A DNA stretch of 14,073 nucleotides from Puniceicoccales bacterium (GTDB taxonomy: Bacteria > Verrucomicrobiota > Verrucomicrobiia > Opitutales > UBA953). The position numbers and the translations under genes were made by a program. Positions 7,693-13,886 of this stretch are shown in pieces. Position 1 is the stretch's first letter. Every line of letters starts with the position of its first letter. The stretch is taken from NCBI GenBank assembly GCA_031289285.1, contig JAITPT010000016.1:1-14073 (forward strand), written 5' to 3'. Under the pieces are notes generated by a model. It was not told the DNA's origin, did not search any database, and worked only from the letters and a program-made list of their open reading frames with translations.

Positions 7693-8598
7693 ATGAAACT
7701 CAAAACGACATCAAACCTTCTCGCCTTTTGCGCGGCACTTCTCGCGTCCGTGCTTTGTCCTGCCACAAGTGCCGCCGCTCCTGTCAACGTTTCCCTGCGC
7801 AGCCGCTCCGACGCCGGCAAACCGTCCGCCCGTTCTGAGACTTGGGAGGGACGCCAGACCGCCATCATCATTTGCGACATGTGGGACAAACACTGGTGCG
7901 CTCACGCCACCGCCCGCGTCGGCGAGCTGGCACCGAGGATGAACGCGGTTCTCACCAACGCCCGTGGGCGAGGCGTTACCATCGTCCACGCGCCCAGCGA
8001 TTGTGTCGGTGCCTACAACAGCCATCCGAGCCGCGCCAAACTCGCCCCCTTCCGCACAGGACCGAACGCATGGGAACACTGGTCGGATAGCGAGACCGCC
8101 GGTTTGAAACGTAGCGGGTTGAAAAACATCTGGCCCGTGATGCACCCGAAAAACGGCTGTTGGGAATGCGGACGCGCCGTCCGCCACTGGAACAAGCAAA
8201 TCGCCACACTCACCGTCAAACCCGAAGACCTCGTGAGCGACCACGGCGGAGAAATCATCGGCTATCTCAAAAGCAAAGGCGTGAAAAATGTCATCGTGAT
8301 GGGCGTTCATACAAACATGTGTGTCATCGGACGCCCCTTCGGGCTTCGCGCCATGAAGAAAAACGGCTTCAACACCGCACTCATGCGCGACATGACCGAT
8401 TTGATGTATAACAGCCCGCCCGGGGGCAAACTCGAGCCAGTCGGCGTTCCGCTAAACGGCCCAGGTGTAGAACATTTTGAAGGGCTAAACTTGATGGTGC
8501 AATATATCGAAAAATACGTCGCGCCCTCCGTCGCCTCTACAACCTTCACAGGCAAAACCGAGTTTCGCTTCGCGGCGGATAAAACCGTAAAAAAATAA
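7693..8598 (+). CDS. Secreted isochorismatase-like cysteine hydrolase, paralogue 1
   Basis: This 301-residue protein has an export signal (MKLKTTSNLLAFCAALLASV, with cleavage probably near SAA around residue 29) and one isochorismatase-fold domain. The expected Asp-Lys-Cys triad is visible: Asp62 in IICDMWDKHWC, Lys176 in TVKPEDLVSDHGGEI, and nucleophile Cys210 in VMGVHTNMCVIGR. The family hydrolyses amide, ester or vinyl-ether bonds of small molecules, and the substrate here is unknown. Extra cysteines at 69, 104, 156 and 159 (GCWECG) are all kept in the downstream paralogue. This would suit disulfides or a metal site outside the cytoplasm. An insert (residues about 105-160) replaces the short loop of typical small family members. 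The leader is pyrimidine-rich without a Shine-Dalgarno sequence. Confidence 0.88.
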   Translation: MKLKTTSNLLAFCAALLASVLCPATSAAAPVNVSLRSRSDAGKPSARSETWEGRQTAIIICDMWDKHWCAHATARVGELAPRMNAVLTNARGRGVTIVHAPSDCVGAYNSHPSRAKLAPFRTGPNAWEHWSDSETAGLKRSGLKNIWPVMHPKNGCWECGRAVRHWNKQIATLTVKPEDLVSDHGGEIIGYLKSKGVKNVIVMGVHTNMCVIGRPFGLRAMKKNGFNTALMRDMTDLMYNSPPGGKLEPVGVPLNGPGVEHFEGLNLMVQYIEKYVAPSVASTTFTGKTEFRFAADKTVKK

Positions 8599-8763
8599 AC
8601 ACCACTTTTTTAACAACAACACTTGCGCACTTACGCACCTACAACACTTGCGACTTTCCCCACAAAACAACCCTACAACAACAACAGACAACAACAGACA
8701 ACCATAACACAAAACAAACAGACAACCACAACAGTCAGTAACAACACCGACCTAAAACAACAC
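8599..8763 (+). other. Long A/C-rich, G-poor leader between the two hydrolase genes
   Basis: The 165 bp are dominated by A and C with very few G, with runs such as ACAACAACAGACAACAACAG. A 12-base repeat, ACAACACTTGCG, occurs twice (8616-8627 and 8641-8652). There is no Shine-Dalgarno sequence before the ATG at 8764. An RNA of this composition would be largely unstructured, as in A-rich or CA-rich translational enhancers read through ribosomal protein S1. No stable terminator hairpin separates the genes, so read-through from paralogue 1 is possible. Confidence 0.5.
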
Positions 8764-9726
8764 ATGAAATCGAACCTATCGCGCTTTTCGCGCTTTTTCT
8801 CATCTAACAAAGCCTCCCTTCTCGGCGCAGCCGCACGGGCGGGGCTTCTCCTTGGCGTTTCCGCTGCCTTTCTTGGCGCGCCCGCCACGGTGTCCGCCGC
8901 TCCGGCTGACGCTGCCGGAACTGTGACGCTCCAACTGCGCAAACGTTCGCCAGAAGGAGAGGTCTCCATCAAGCCTACGCCGTGGAAAGTCGAAGAGACG
9001 GCCATTATCGTCGGCGACATGTGGGACACCCACTGGTGTACTCACGCCGCTGCCCGCGTCAACGAACTGGCGCCTGCCGTGAACACCTTCCTCAACGCTG
9101 CTCGCGCCAAGGGAATAAAAATCGTCCATGCTCCCAGTGAGTGTATGGGTTTCTACAAGAACTTCCCTGCCCGCCACAACCTTTTGAGGACTAAGCTCAA
9201 AATGCGCAATCGCTGGTATGGCTGGGGTCAAGGTGGCGGCTCCGAAGCACCGCTCCCCATCGCCGACTCAAGTAGCGGCTCTGGAGTCGGTTGCCCTGAG
9301 TGCAAGGACAACGACCGCGCACCGTATCCTTGGCGCAGACAGCACGCCAGTATCGAAATTAAGAACAACGATTACATCACTGACGGTGACAAGGGAGAAA
9401 TCCTTGGCTTCCTCTCATCGAACAACATCAAGAATGTTCTTTTTGTCGGAGTTCACACCAACATGTGTCTCCTTGGGCGTGCCTCTGGTATGCGTCACAT
9501 AAGAGGCTTCCTCAACGCTGCCCTCGTGCGCGACCTGACGGATTGCATGTATAACAATCCCAAGGGTGAAAAATCAGAAGCTCCGGGTGTTGACCACTGG
9601 GCTGGCCAAGAATTGATTAACAAGCACATCGAAACTTGGATTGGACCCAGTTTCCTCTCTTCCGACATAACCGGCAGGAAATCCTTCCGTTTCCGCGAAG
9701 ACAACCGTCCTCAAGAAAAACGCTAA
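8764..9726 (+). CDS. Secreted isochorismatase-like cysteine hydrolase, paralogue 2
   Basis: This 320-residue protein is a homologue of the preceding gene and probably arose by tandem duplication. Its signal peptide is longer, with a basic n-region (MKSNLSRFSRFFSSNK), a hydrophobic core (AGLLLGVSAAFLGA) and likely cleavage after TVSA near residue 46. The triad is Asp85 in VGDMWDTHWC, Lys200 in IEIKNNDYITDGDKGEI, and Cys235 in FVGVHTNMCLLGR. Conserved extra cysteines are 92, 127, 177 and 180 (GCPECKD). The middle insert differs from paralogue 1, with a Gly/Ser-rich GGGSEAPLPIADSSSGSGVG stretch, so substrate specificity may have diverged. The ATG at 8764 starts the signal peptide. The open frame extending back to 8623 is only the stop-poor CA-rich leader and encodes Gln/Thr/Asn runs. 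A MITE-like repeat begins 5 bp after the stop. Confidence 0.88.
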   Translation: MKSNLSRFSRFFSSNKASLLGAAARAGLLLGVSAAFLGAPATVSAAPADAAGTVTLQLRKRSPEGEVSIKPTPWKVEETAIIVGDMWDTHWCTHAAARVNELAPAVNTFLNAARAKGIKIVHAPSECMGFYKNFPARHNLLRTKLKMRNRWYGWGQGGGSEAPLPIADSSSGSGVGCPECKDNDRAPYPWRRQHASIEIKNNDYITDGDKGEILGFLSSNNIKNVLFVGVHTNMCLLGRASGMRHIRGFLNAALVRDLTDCMYNNPKGEKSEAPGVDHWAGQELINKHIETWIGPSFLSSDITGRKSFRFREDNRPQEKR

Positions 9727-9731
9727 GCATT

Positions 9732-9897
9732 ATCCTAAAAACGGCAGTTAATGCGGGAGGTTTAGCACAATCTTTTGGCCGTCTGCGGCTTGCGCTTTCC
9801 GCTCCACGCACCGCAAGGTGCGCGTCGGGAAAGCGCAAATCGCATCCGCCTCAAAATCTTGCGCAAACCCTTCCCGCTGAACTGCCGTTCTTAGGAT
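9732..9897 (+). mobile_element. 166-bp MITE-like element, family A, copy 1
   Basis: The ends are near-perfect 18-bp inverted repeats: ATCCTAAAAACGGCAGTT on the left, and the reverse complement of ATCCTAAGAACGGCAGTT on the right. The interior folds on itself around GCGCTTTCC...GGAAAGCGC. A nearly identical copy of the same 166-bp length lies inverted at 13698-13863. It has no coding capacity worth calling. It begins 5 bp past the hydrolase stop and could also end transcription. No transposase is in the window, so movement in trans is inferred. Confidence 0.75.
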
Positions 9898-9945
9898 TAT
9901 CAAGCGTTTGCCGCTAAATAAATAGGGCGCCATTCGGGTTAAACT

Positions 9946-9987
9946 AAAAAAAACCGCAGCAACACAACATGTGTTTGCTGCGGTTTT
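9946..9987. terminator. Bidirectional intrinsic terminator
   Basis: AAAACCGCAGCAA at 9951-9963 pairs with TTGCTGCGGTTTT at 9975-9987 around a short loop. The stem is flanked by an A-run on the left and a T-run on the right. It would serve the hydrolase transcript on the plus strand and also minus-strand transcription from the right. Confidence 0.8.
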
Positions 9988-10062
9988 TCGGCATTTTCTA
10001 CAAATGAAAATAGAAAAACGCGAGTTCTATGGATATGATGTCCGGTTTGCGGCATCATCGTT

Positions 10063-10229
10063 ATCCTCAAAGCGGCAGTTGGAGGGGAAGTATTGCGAGA
10101 AGAAGTTGTGGCAGCTGTGCTTGGTGGATTTGTGAAGGCGCACCTGTTGGTGCGTCGAACAAAGCCAACAAGTGCAGATGCCATAACAGCTTCCGCAAGA
10201 CGACCCGATTCAACTGCCGTTTTTAGGTT
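10063..10229 (+). mobile_element. ~167-bp MITE-like element, family B
   Basis: The ends, ATCCTCAAAGCGGCAGTT and AACTGCCGTTTTTAGGTT, are inverted repeats clearly related to those of the 166-bp family A element, and the length is nearly the same. The interior is different and forms its own long imperfect hairpin (GGCGCACC-TGTT-GGTGCGTC at the tip). Its right third is repeated at 10779-10829. Confidence 0.6.
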
Positions 10230-10260
10230 TAACCCCGTGTTCACGGTTGCCTCTCGCCCT

Positions 10261-10317
10261 GCGTCCCGTAGGGACGCAACCCGTGTCTGCCTCGGTTGTT
10301 GCGTCCCTACGGGACGC
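10261..10317. repeat. REP-like perfect inverted repeat with palindromic arms
   Basis: Arm GCGTCCCGTAGGGACGCAAC (10261-10280) is exactly complementary to 10298-10317 across a 17-base loop. Each arm is itself a GTCCC-nnn-GGGAC palindrome. The same palindrome recurs near 10729-10742 and, with the centre GCA, near 13943-13957. This is a dispersed intergenic hairpin of the type mobilised by REP-associated tyrosine transposases in many genomes. No such transposase is in the window. Confidence 0.75.
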
Positions 10318-10339
10318 GGGTGTGGGGGTGGCATTTTCA

Positions 10340-10706
10340 CGGGACTAAAGCCCAATACCGTTCAGGTAGTGTGAAAATACGAGAAGCGTTTTTGAAACGG
10401 AGAGTGGATCGTAGCGCTGAAGGCGCGGCTTCATAATAGCCTATGGCGAAGCCATAGGTATCATGTGGCGTTGTCTCTGCGGGCTGTAAGCCCGCCTCAA
10501 CCTTCGCTCCGAATGCCACCCTCGCACCACCGCCGCCTACCGCCATTGCGTTAAGGTGGGCTTACAGCCCACTGCGGAGAAACCGCCCGTTATCCTATGG
10601 CTTCGCCATAGGCTATTATGAAGCCGCGCCTTCAGCGCTCCAAGCCACATGCGGTTTCAAAAATGCCCCTCATGTTTTTGGCACTACCTGAACGGTATTG
10701 GACTAA
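10340..10706. repeat. Composite inverted-repeat island with ~110-bp arms
   Basis: The left arm (about 10340-10460) runs AATACCGTTCAGGTAGTG, GCGCTGAAGGCGCGGCTTC, CTATGGCGAAGCCATAG. The right arm (about 10592-10706) carries the same blocks in reverse complement, including CTATGGCTTCGCCATAG and CACTACCTGAACGGTATT. Between them are GCGGGCTGTAAGCCCGC and GTGGGCTTACAGCCCAC, each a hairpin and each related to the other. The whole is a nested cruciform-capable structure. A third copy of the arm starts the repeat at the right window edge. It encodes no gene. Confidence 0.75.
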
Positions 10707-10778
10707 AGCCCCGTGCTACCGACATTTCGTCCCTACGGGACGGGAGATGCACCAACCCCAAATTTATTTTTAGGAGTG

Positions 10779-10829
10779 CCCATAACAGCTTCCGCAAGAC
10801 GACACGATTCAACTGCCGTTTTGAGGTTA
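10779..10829 (+). repeat. Truncated right end of the family B MITE-like element
   Basis: About 50 bp beginning CCATAACAGCTTCCGCAAG and ending CAACTGCCGTTTTGAGGTT match 10180-10229 with few differences. The left two thirds are missing, and repeat-arm sequence ending GGAGTGCC lies there instead. This implies insertion or recombination between repeats. Confidence 0.6.
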
Positions 10830-10882
10830 ATGGGCGTCAGCAATTGCCAATACTCGCGTCCCACTCAAAACAGCGAGGAACC

Positions 10883-11164
10883 AAAAAGTGCCTGTCCCTT
10901 TTTACGGTTGTCCCCCAACCCAACACCCCCAATCCGCACTTTCCTCGTGTCCTTTGTGGAAATCTTTGTGTCCCTTGTGGTAAAATCGGAGTCTTCCGCC
11001 GACTCCCGCCGACTCCCACCGACTCCCACCGACTCCCACCGACACCCGCCGACTCCGGTGTTCATATCTGCGCTATCTGTATTATCTGCGGTTGCCCCCC
11101 CCCCCCTCCGCCGGACAAGCACGTGAGACAAGCAAGTTAAAAAGTGTCTGTCCCTTTTTGCGGT
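10883..11164 (+). repeat. ~200-bp dispersed repeat, copy 1, with 21-bp end motifs
   Basis: The stretch from CGCACTTTCCTCGTGTCC (about 10935) to CCCTTTTTGCGG matches 13401-13583 in the same orientation. It includes TTGTGGTAAAATCGGA, CATATCTGCGCTATCTGT and CCGCCGGACAAGC. A 21-base motif of the form AAAAAGTG...CCCTTTTT occurs at 10883-10903 and 11139-11159 and brackets the copy. A run of twelve C lies at 11095-11106. No coding sequence is apparent. Confidence 0.7.
10991..11060 (+). repeat. 10-bp tandem repeat (GACTCCCRCC)n
   Basis: Units GACTCCCGCC, GACTCCCACC (three times) and GACACCCGCC, with degenerate units on both sides, occupy about seven consecutive 10-base registers. The matching place in the second ~200-bp repeat copy (around 13466-13485) has only about two units. 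The number of units therefore varies between copies, as expected for slippage. Confidence 0.8.
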
Positions 11165-11190
11165 TCTTTTTCAGGCGGGAGGCAGGTGGC

Positions 11191-12396
11191 TTACGGGAGG
11201 CGCAGGAGGAGGTCGGCGAGGGAAAGTTTTACGGGGGTTTTGGCGGTGAAGCAGTCAGCACCAGCGGGAGGTAAATCGGCGGCGACTTGCCATGCGTGGG
11301 CGGCACCCGTGGCGGCTTGGAAATAGGCGAGCGCGTTGCTTAAGGGGGCACTGGCTGAAGTTTTCACTTCGACGAGGAACCACGGTTTGGCGTCGCGCAC
11401 GACGAGGAAGTCTATCTCGCGTTTTTCTTTGTCGCGGAGGAAATGGAGCGCGAAGTCGCCCAGCCCCAAATCCGTCCAATAATGCACGGCTTTGAGGAGG
11501 TGCCCAGCGACGAGGTTTTCCCAACGCTGGCCGCCTTCGGGCGCGGCACTCCAATCCCAGAGATAGACCTTGGGTTCCTTGATGAGGGAGCGGCGAATGT
11601 TGCGCGAATAGGGGCGGACAAAATGGCAAAAATAAAGGGCAGAGAGCGTGGAGCACCAGCGGCGGACGCTGTCGGTGGAAACTTGCAGGTGGTTGCCGAG
11701 GCCGGAAAACTTCACCTCGCCGCCAGCTTGCGCAGAGAGGAAATGGCCAAGGGTTTCGATGAGGGCGATTTCGCGGATGGCGGTGATGTCGCGCACTTCT
11801 TCGCGCAAGATTTGGTCGCGTTGGAGGCGCAGCCATTGGCGATGAAAACGGGTGTTCGCTTTCAAAAACGGTTCGGGAAAACCGCCGAAACGGGCGAGCG
11901 TGGCGAGCACGTCGGCGTCGCAGGTGGCGGGCGGACGCAGCAAGGTTTCGGGGTCGAGCGGGGCACCCGCGATTTCGCCGAGCGAGAGCGGGTGAATGCG
12001 GTATCCGAGGTAACGCCCGCGCAGGCTGTCGCCGCCTCTCTTGTAGATGTCGAGGCGAGCACTGCCGGTGACGACGATGCGGGCGCGTTTGCCGTATTTG
12101 TCGAAGAAACCTTTGAGGGTGTTTTTCCAGCGGGCGTATTTGTGGATTTCGTCGAAGGCGAGCAGCGGCTTGGCGTCGTCGGGGTGCCAGACATCGAGGC
12201 CACAATGGGTGGCGATGGCGTCGGCACCGGCGTTGAAGACGAGCTTGTCGGCGGGGTCGTCCCAGTTGAGATAGGGGGCGGGCGCGAGGGCATTGAGCAG
12301 GGTCGTTTTGCCGACTTGGCGCGGCCCAGACAAAAACGCCATCTGACGATTGATTGCAAAATGTTCGGCGAGGACGCCCTGATAGTCGCGTTTCAT
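11191..12396 (-). CDS. AAA-family ATP-binding protein with C-terminal DUF4143 domain
   Basis: This 401-residue protein belongs to the AAA_14/DUF4143 group. Walker A is GPRQVGKTT (24-32), Walker B is PLLAFDEIHK (76-85, Asp81/Glu82), and a sensor-like strand ends IVVTGSARLD (106-114). A winged-helix-like middle follows. The C-terminal domain carries a nuclease-like EIDFLVV...FLVEVKTS, with Asp329, Glu343 and Lys345 in PD-(D/E)XK arrangement. Length and order are typical. The cellular role of this family is not established. Its members are often accessory genes of patchy distribution. The ATG at 12396 gives MKRDYQGVLAEHF, and the same start sequence is repeated in degraded form in the tandem array upstream. 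That array begins 4 bp before the ATG, leaving no room for a free ribosome-binding site. The gene is bracketed by dispersed repeats. Confidence 0.88.
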   Translation of the reverse strand: MKRDYQGVLAEHFAINRQMAFLSGPRQVGKTTLLNALAPAPYLNWDDPADKLVFNAGADAIATHCGLDVWHPDDAKPLLAFDEIHKYARWKNTLKGFFDKYGKRARIVVTGSARLDIYKRGGDSLRGRYLGYRIHPLSLGEIAGAPLDPETLLRPPATCDADVLATLARFGGFPEPFLKANTRFHRQWLRLQRDQILREEVRDITAIREIALIETLGHFLSAQAGGEVKFSGLGNHLQVSTDSVRRWCSTLSALYFCHFVRPYSRNIRRSLIKEPKVYLWDWSAAPEGGQRWENLVAGHLLKAVHYWTDLGLGDFALHFLRDKEKREIDFLVVRDAKPWFLVEVKTSASAPLSNALAYFQAATGAAHAWQVAADLPPAGADCFTAKTPVKLSLADLLLRLP

Positions 12397-12400
12397 GGCT

Positions 12401-12462
12401 GACTATTTGACGACAAATCGTCAAATAGTCACGACCATTTTACGATTTGTCGTCAAATGGTC
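12401..12462. promoter_or_regulatory. Pair of 30-bp palindromes abutting the ATPase start codon
   Basis: Palindrome 1 (12401-12430) has perfect 13-base arms, GACTATTTGACGA and TCGTCAAATAGTC, around CAAA. After AC, palindrome 2 (12433-12462) has 13-base arms with one mismatch around TTTG and is nearly palindrome 1 in reverse complement. Palindrome 1 ends 4 bp before the ATG at 12396. Possible roles are an operator for a dimeric regulator, autoregulation by the ATPase, or an RNA hairpin controlling translation. This is inference from position and symmetry only. Confidence 0.55.
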
Positions 12463-13026
12463 GGGTTGGTTTTGGGGACGATTTGAGGGACGTGAGGCGG
12501 GAATTTATGACCTCTGGCAGGGAATGCAAACTGTACGCTCAATGGTAGCGAGAGGGCTTGGACGTCGTGATAGTCGCGTTTCAGGGCTGACCATTTGACG
12601 ACAAATCGTCAAATAGTCACGACCGTTTGACGATTTGTCGTCAAATAGTCGGGTTGGTTTTGGGGACGATTTTGGGGAGGTGAGGAGGGAATTTTTGACG
12701 TCGAGAAGGGAAAGCAAAATGTTCTCGAAATGCTCGCGAGAGGGCTTGGACGTCGTGATAGTCGCATTTCATGGCTGACCATTTGACGACAAATCGTCAA
12801 ATAGTCACGACCGTTTGACGATTTGTCGTCAAATGGTCGGGTTGGTTTTGGGGACGATTTGAGGGACGTGAGGAGGGAATTTTTGACGTCGAGAAGGGAA
12901 AGCAAAATGTTCTCGAAATGCTCGCGAGAGGGCTTGGATGTCGTGGTAGTCGCGTTTCAGGGCTGACCATTTGACGACAAATCGTCAAATAGTCACGACC
13001 GTTTGACGATTTGTCGTCAACCGGTC
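12401..13026 (-). repeat. 188-bp tandem repeat array (palindrome pair plus degraded ATPase 5' end)
   Basis: Palindrome pairs start at 12401, 12589, 12777 and 12965, an exact 188-bp period. Each 62-bp pair is followed by a ~126-bp unit, with three units present. Units 2 and 3 are almost identical and unit 1 is more diverged. Read on the minus strand, each unit begins (A/C)TGAAA(C/T)GCGACTA(T/C)CA and encodes MKCDYHDVQALSRAFREHFA or its equivalent. This aligns to the true gene start MKRDYQGVLAEHFAINRQ with a 6-residue insertion. In unit 2 this frame is a 43-codon ORF (12772 to 12641) that stops inside the next palindrome. In units 1 and 3 the ATG is CTG. The array thus looks like serial duplication of the promoter and start of the ATPase gene. 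Confidence 0.9.
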
Positions 13027-13096
13027 GGGAGTGATTTTAGCGAGAGGGGTGAGGGAGGCGTCGGATAAGGTGGGAGAAGGAGGCAGTCCGCCTCCC

Positions 13097-13250
13097 CTAT
13101 GCCGTCGGCTTCTTTCCCTTCGCCCCCACCTCGCTGCTATCGCTGAGCACGAACGGCACCGTCAACCGCCCACGGGTCTCCCAGTATTTCCCCAACGCGA
13201 GAAAAAGCGCCCGTGCCACGGCTTGGTCGCGCCGCACACTGCCGACCGAG
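13097..13250 (-). pseudogene. C-terminal remnant of an unrecognised gene
   Basis: Read on the minus strand, RRDQAVARALFLALGKYWET and then RGRLTVPFVLSDSSEV lead to a Lys-rich end and a TAG at 13097-13099. Third codon positions are almost all G or C, as in real genes here. Upstream the frame runs into the ~200-bp repeat and loses protein character, so the gene has no visible 5' end. A small hairpin (GGAGGC-GGACT-GCCTCC, 13079-13095) follows the stop, as a terminator might. I do not recognise the family. Confidence 0.35.
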
Positions 13251-13255
13251 CCACA

Positions 13256-13352
13256 CGCACGCGCACCTTCGTCGTGCCCGCCGTGTCGCCCGCCGAAATC
13301 ACGCCCGTCACGCAGCAGGAATACGAGCGCGGCTATCAACAATTTCGCGCTA
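13256..13352 (+). pseudogene. Internal fragment of an unrecognised gene
   Basis: The plus-strand frame reads RTFVVPAVSPAEITPVTQQE and then YERGYQQFRA, with strongly G/C third positions. It is cut on the right by an inverted copy of the AAAAAGTG...CCCTTTTT motif at 13356-13374. On the left it meets the minus-strand remnant. It has no start or stop of its own and is probably a leftover from recombination between repeats. It may instead be chance coding character in GC-rich DNA. Confidence 0.25.
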
Positions 13353-13355
13353 CAC

Positions 13356-13583
13356 AAAGGGGCAGGCACTTTTTCCCTGCTGTCACCTCCCCCAAAAAAT
13401 TCGCACTTTCCTCGTGTCCCTTGCGAAAATCTTTGTGTCCTTTGTGGTAAAATCGGATTCATCTGCTGACTCCCGCTGACTCCGGTTTTCATATCTGCGC
13501 TATCTGTGTTATCTGCGGTTGACCCATTCCGCCGGACAAGCGCGTGAGACAAGCAAGTGAAAAAGTGTCTGTCCCTTTTTGCG
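13356..13583 (+). repeat. ~200-bp dispersed repeat, copy 2
   Basis: The core 13401-13583 matches copy 1 at about 10934-11164 in direct orientation. The differences are mainly loss of the 10-bp tandem units and of the C-run. Here the 21-base end motif at 13560-13580 and its relative at 13356-13374 are inverted with respect to each other, so this copy looks bounded by terminal inverted repeats. Confidence 0.65.
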
Positions 13584-13697
13584 CTTTTGTGCCCTAAGAA
13601 TATCTCACACGAAGGCACGAAGACACGAAGGCTGGCACGCAGCCGAGGTCTTTCTTGACTTATGTTTGGAAAATCTTACCCCAATATCTTAAAAATA

Positions 13698-13863
13698 ATC
13701 CTAAGAACGGCAGTTCAGCGGGATGGGTTTGCGCAAGATTTTGAGGCGGATGCGGTTTGCGCTTTCCCGACGCACACCTTGCGGTGCGTGGAGCGGAAAG
13801 CGCAAGCCGCAGACGGCCAAAAGATTGCGCAAAACCGCCCGCATTAACTGCCGTTTTTAGGAT
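13698..13863 (-). mobile_element. 166-bp MITE-like element, family A, copy 2 (inverted)
   Basis: The reverse complement matches 9732-9897 over the full 166 bp with only scattered differences, including the inverted-repeat ends ATCCTAAGAACGGCAGTT and AACTGCCGTTTTTAGGAT. The two copies face each other across about 3.8 kb and could invert the segment between them by homologous recombination. Confidence 0.75.
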
Positions 13864-13886
13864 TATGAATAACTTTTCAGGGGAAT

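Noticed and set aside
8623..8763. Earlier start of the second hydrolase
   Set aside because: The extra residues are Gln/Thr/Asn runs from a CA-rich leader, and they would bury the signal peptide 47 residues inside the protein.
9939..11140. Several 60-160-codon ORFs in the repeat region
   Set aside because: They cross inverted repeats, a terminator and tandem repeats, and the same peptides recur wherever the repeats recur. The coding appearance comes from the repeat sequence.
11443..12402. Plus-strand 319-codon ORF opposite the ATPase
   Set aside because: It is the shadow of the minus-strand ATPase, whose Walker A, Walker B and nuclease-like motifs are clear.
12401..13026. CRISPR array
   Set aside because: The period is 188 bp, the intervening segments are copies of one another, and each contains a degraded start of the adjacent gene. 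There are no cas genes.
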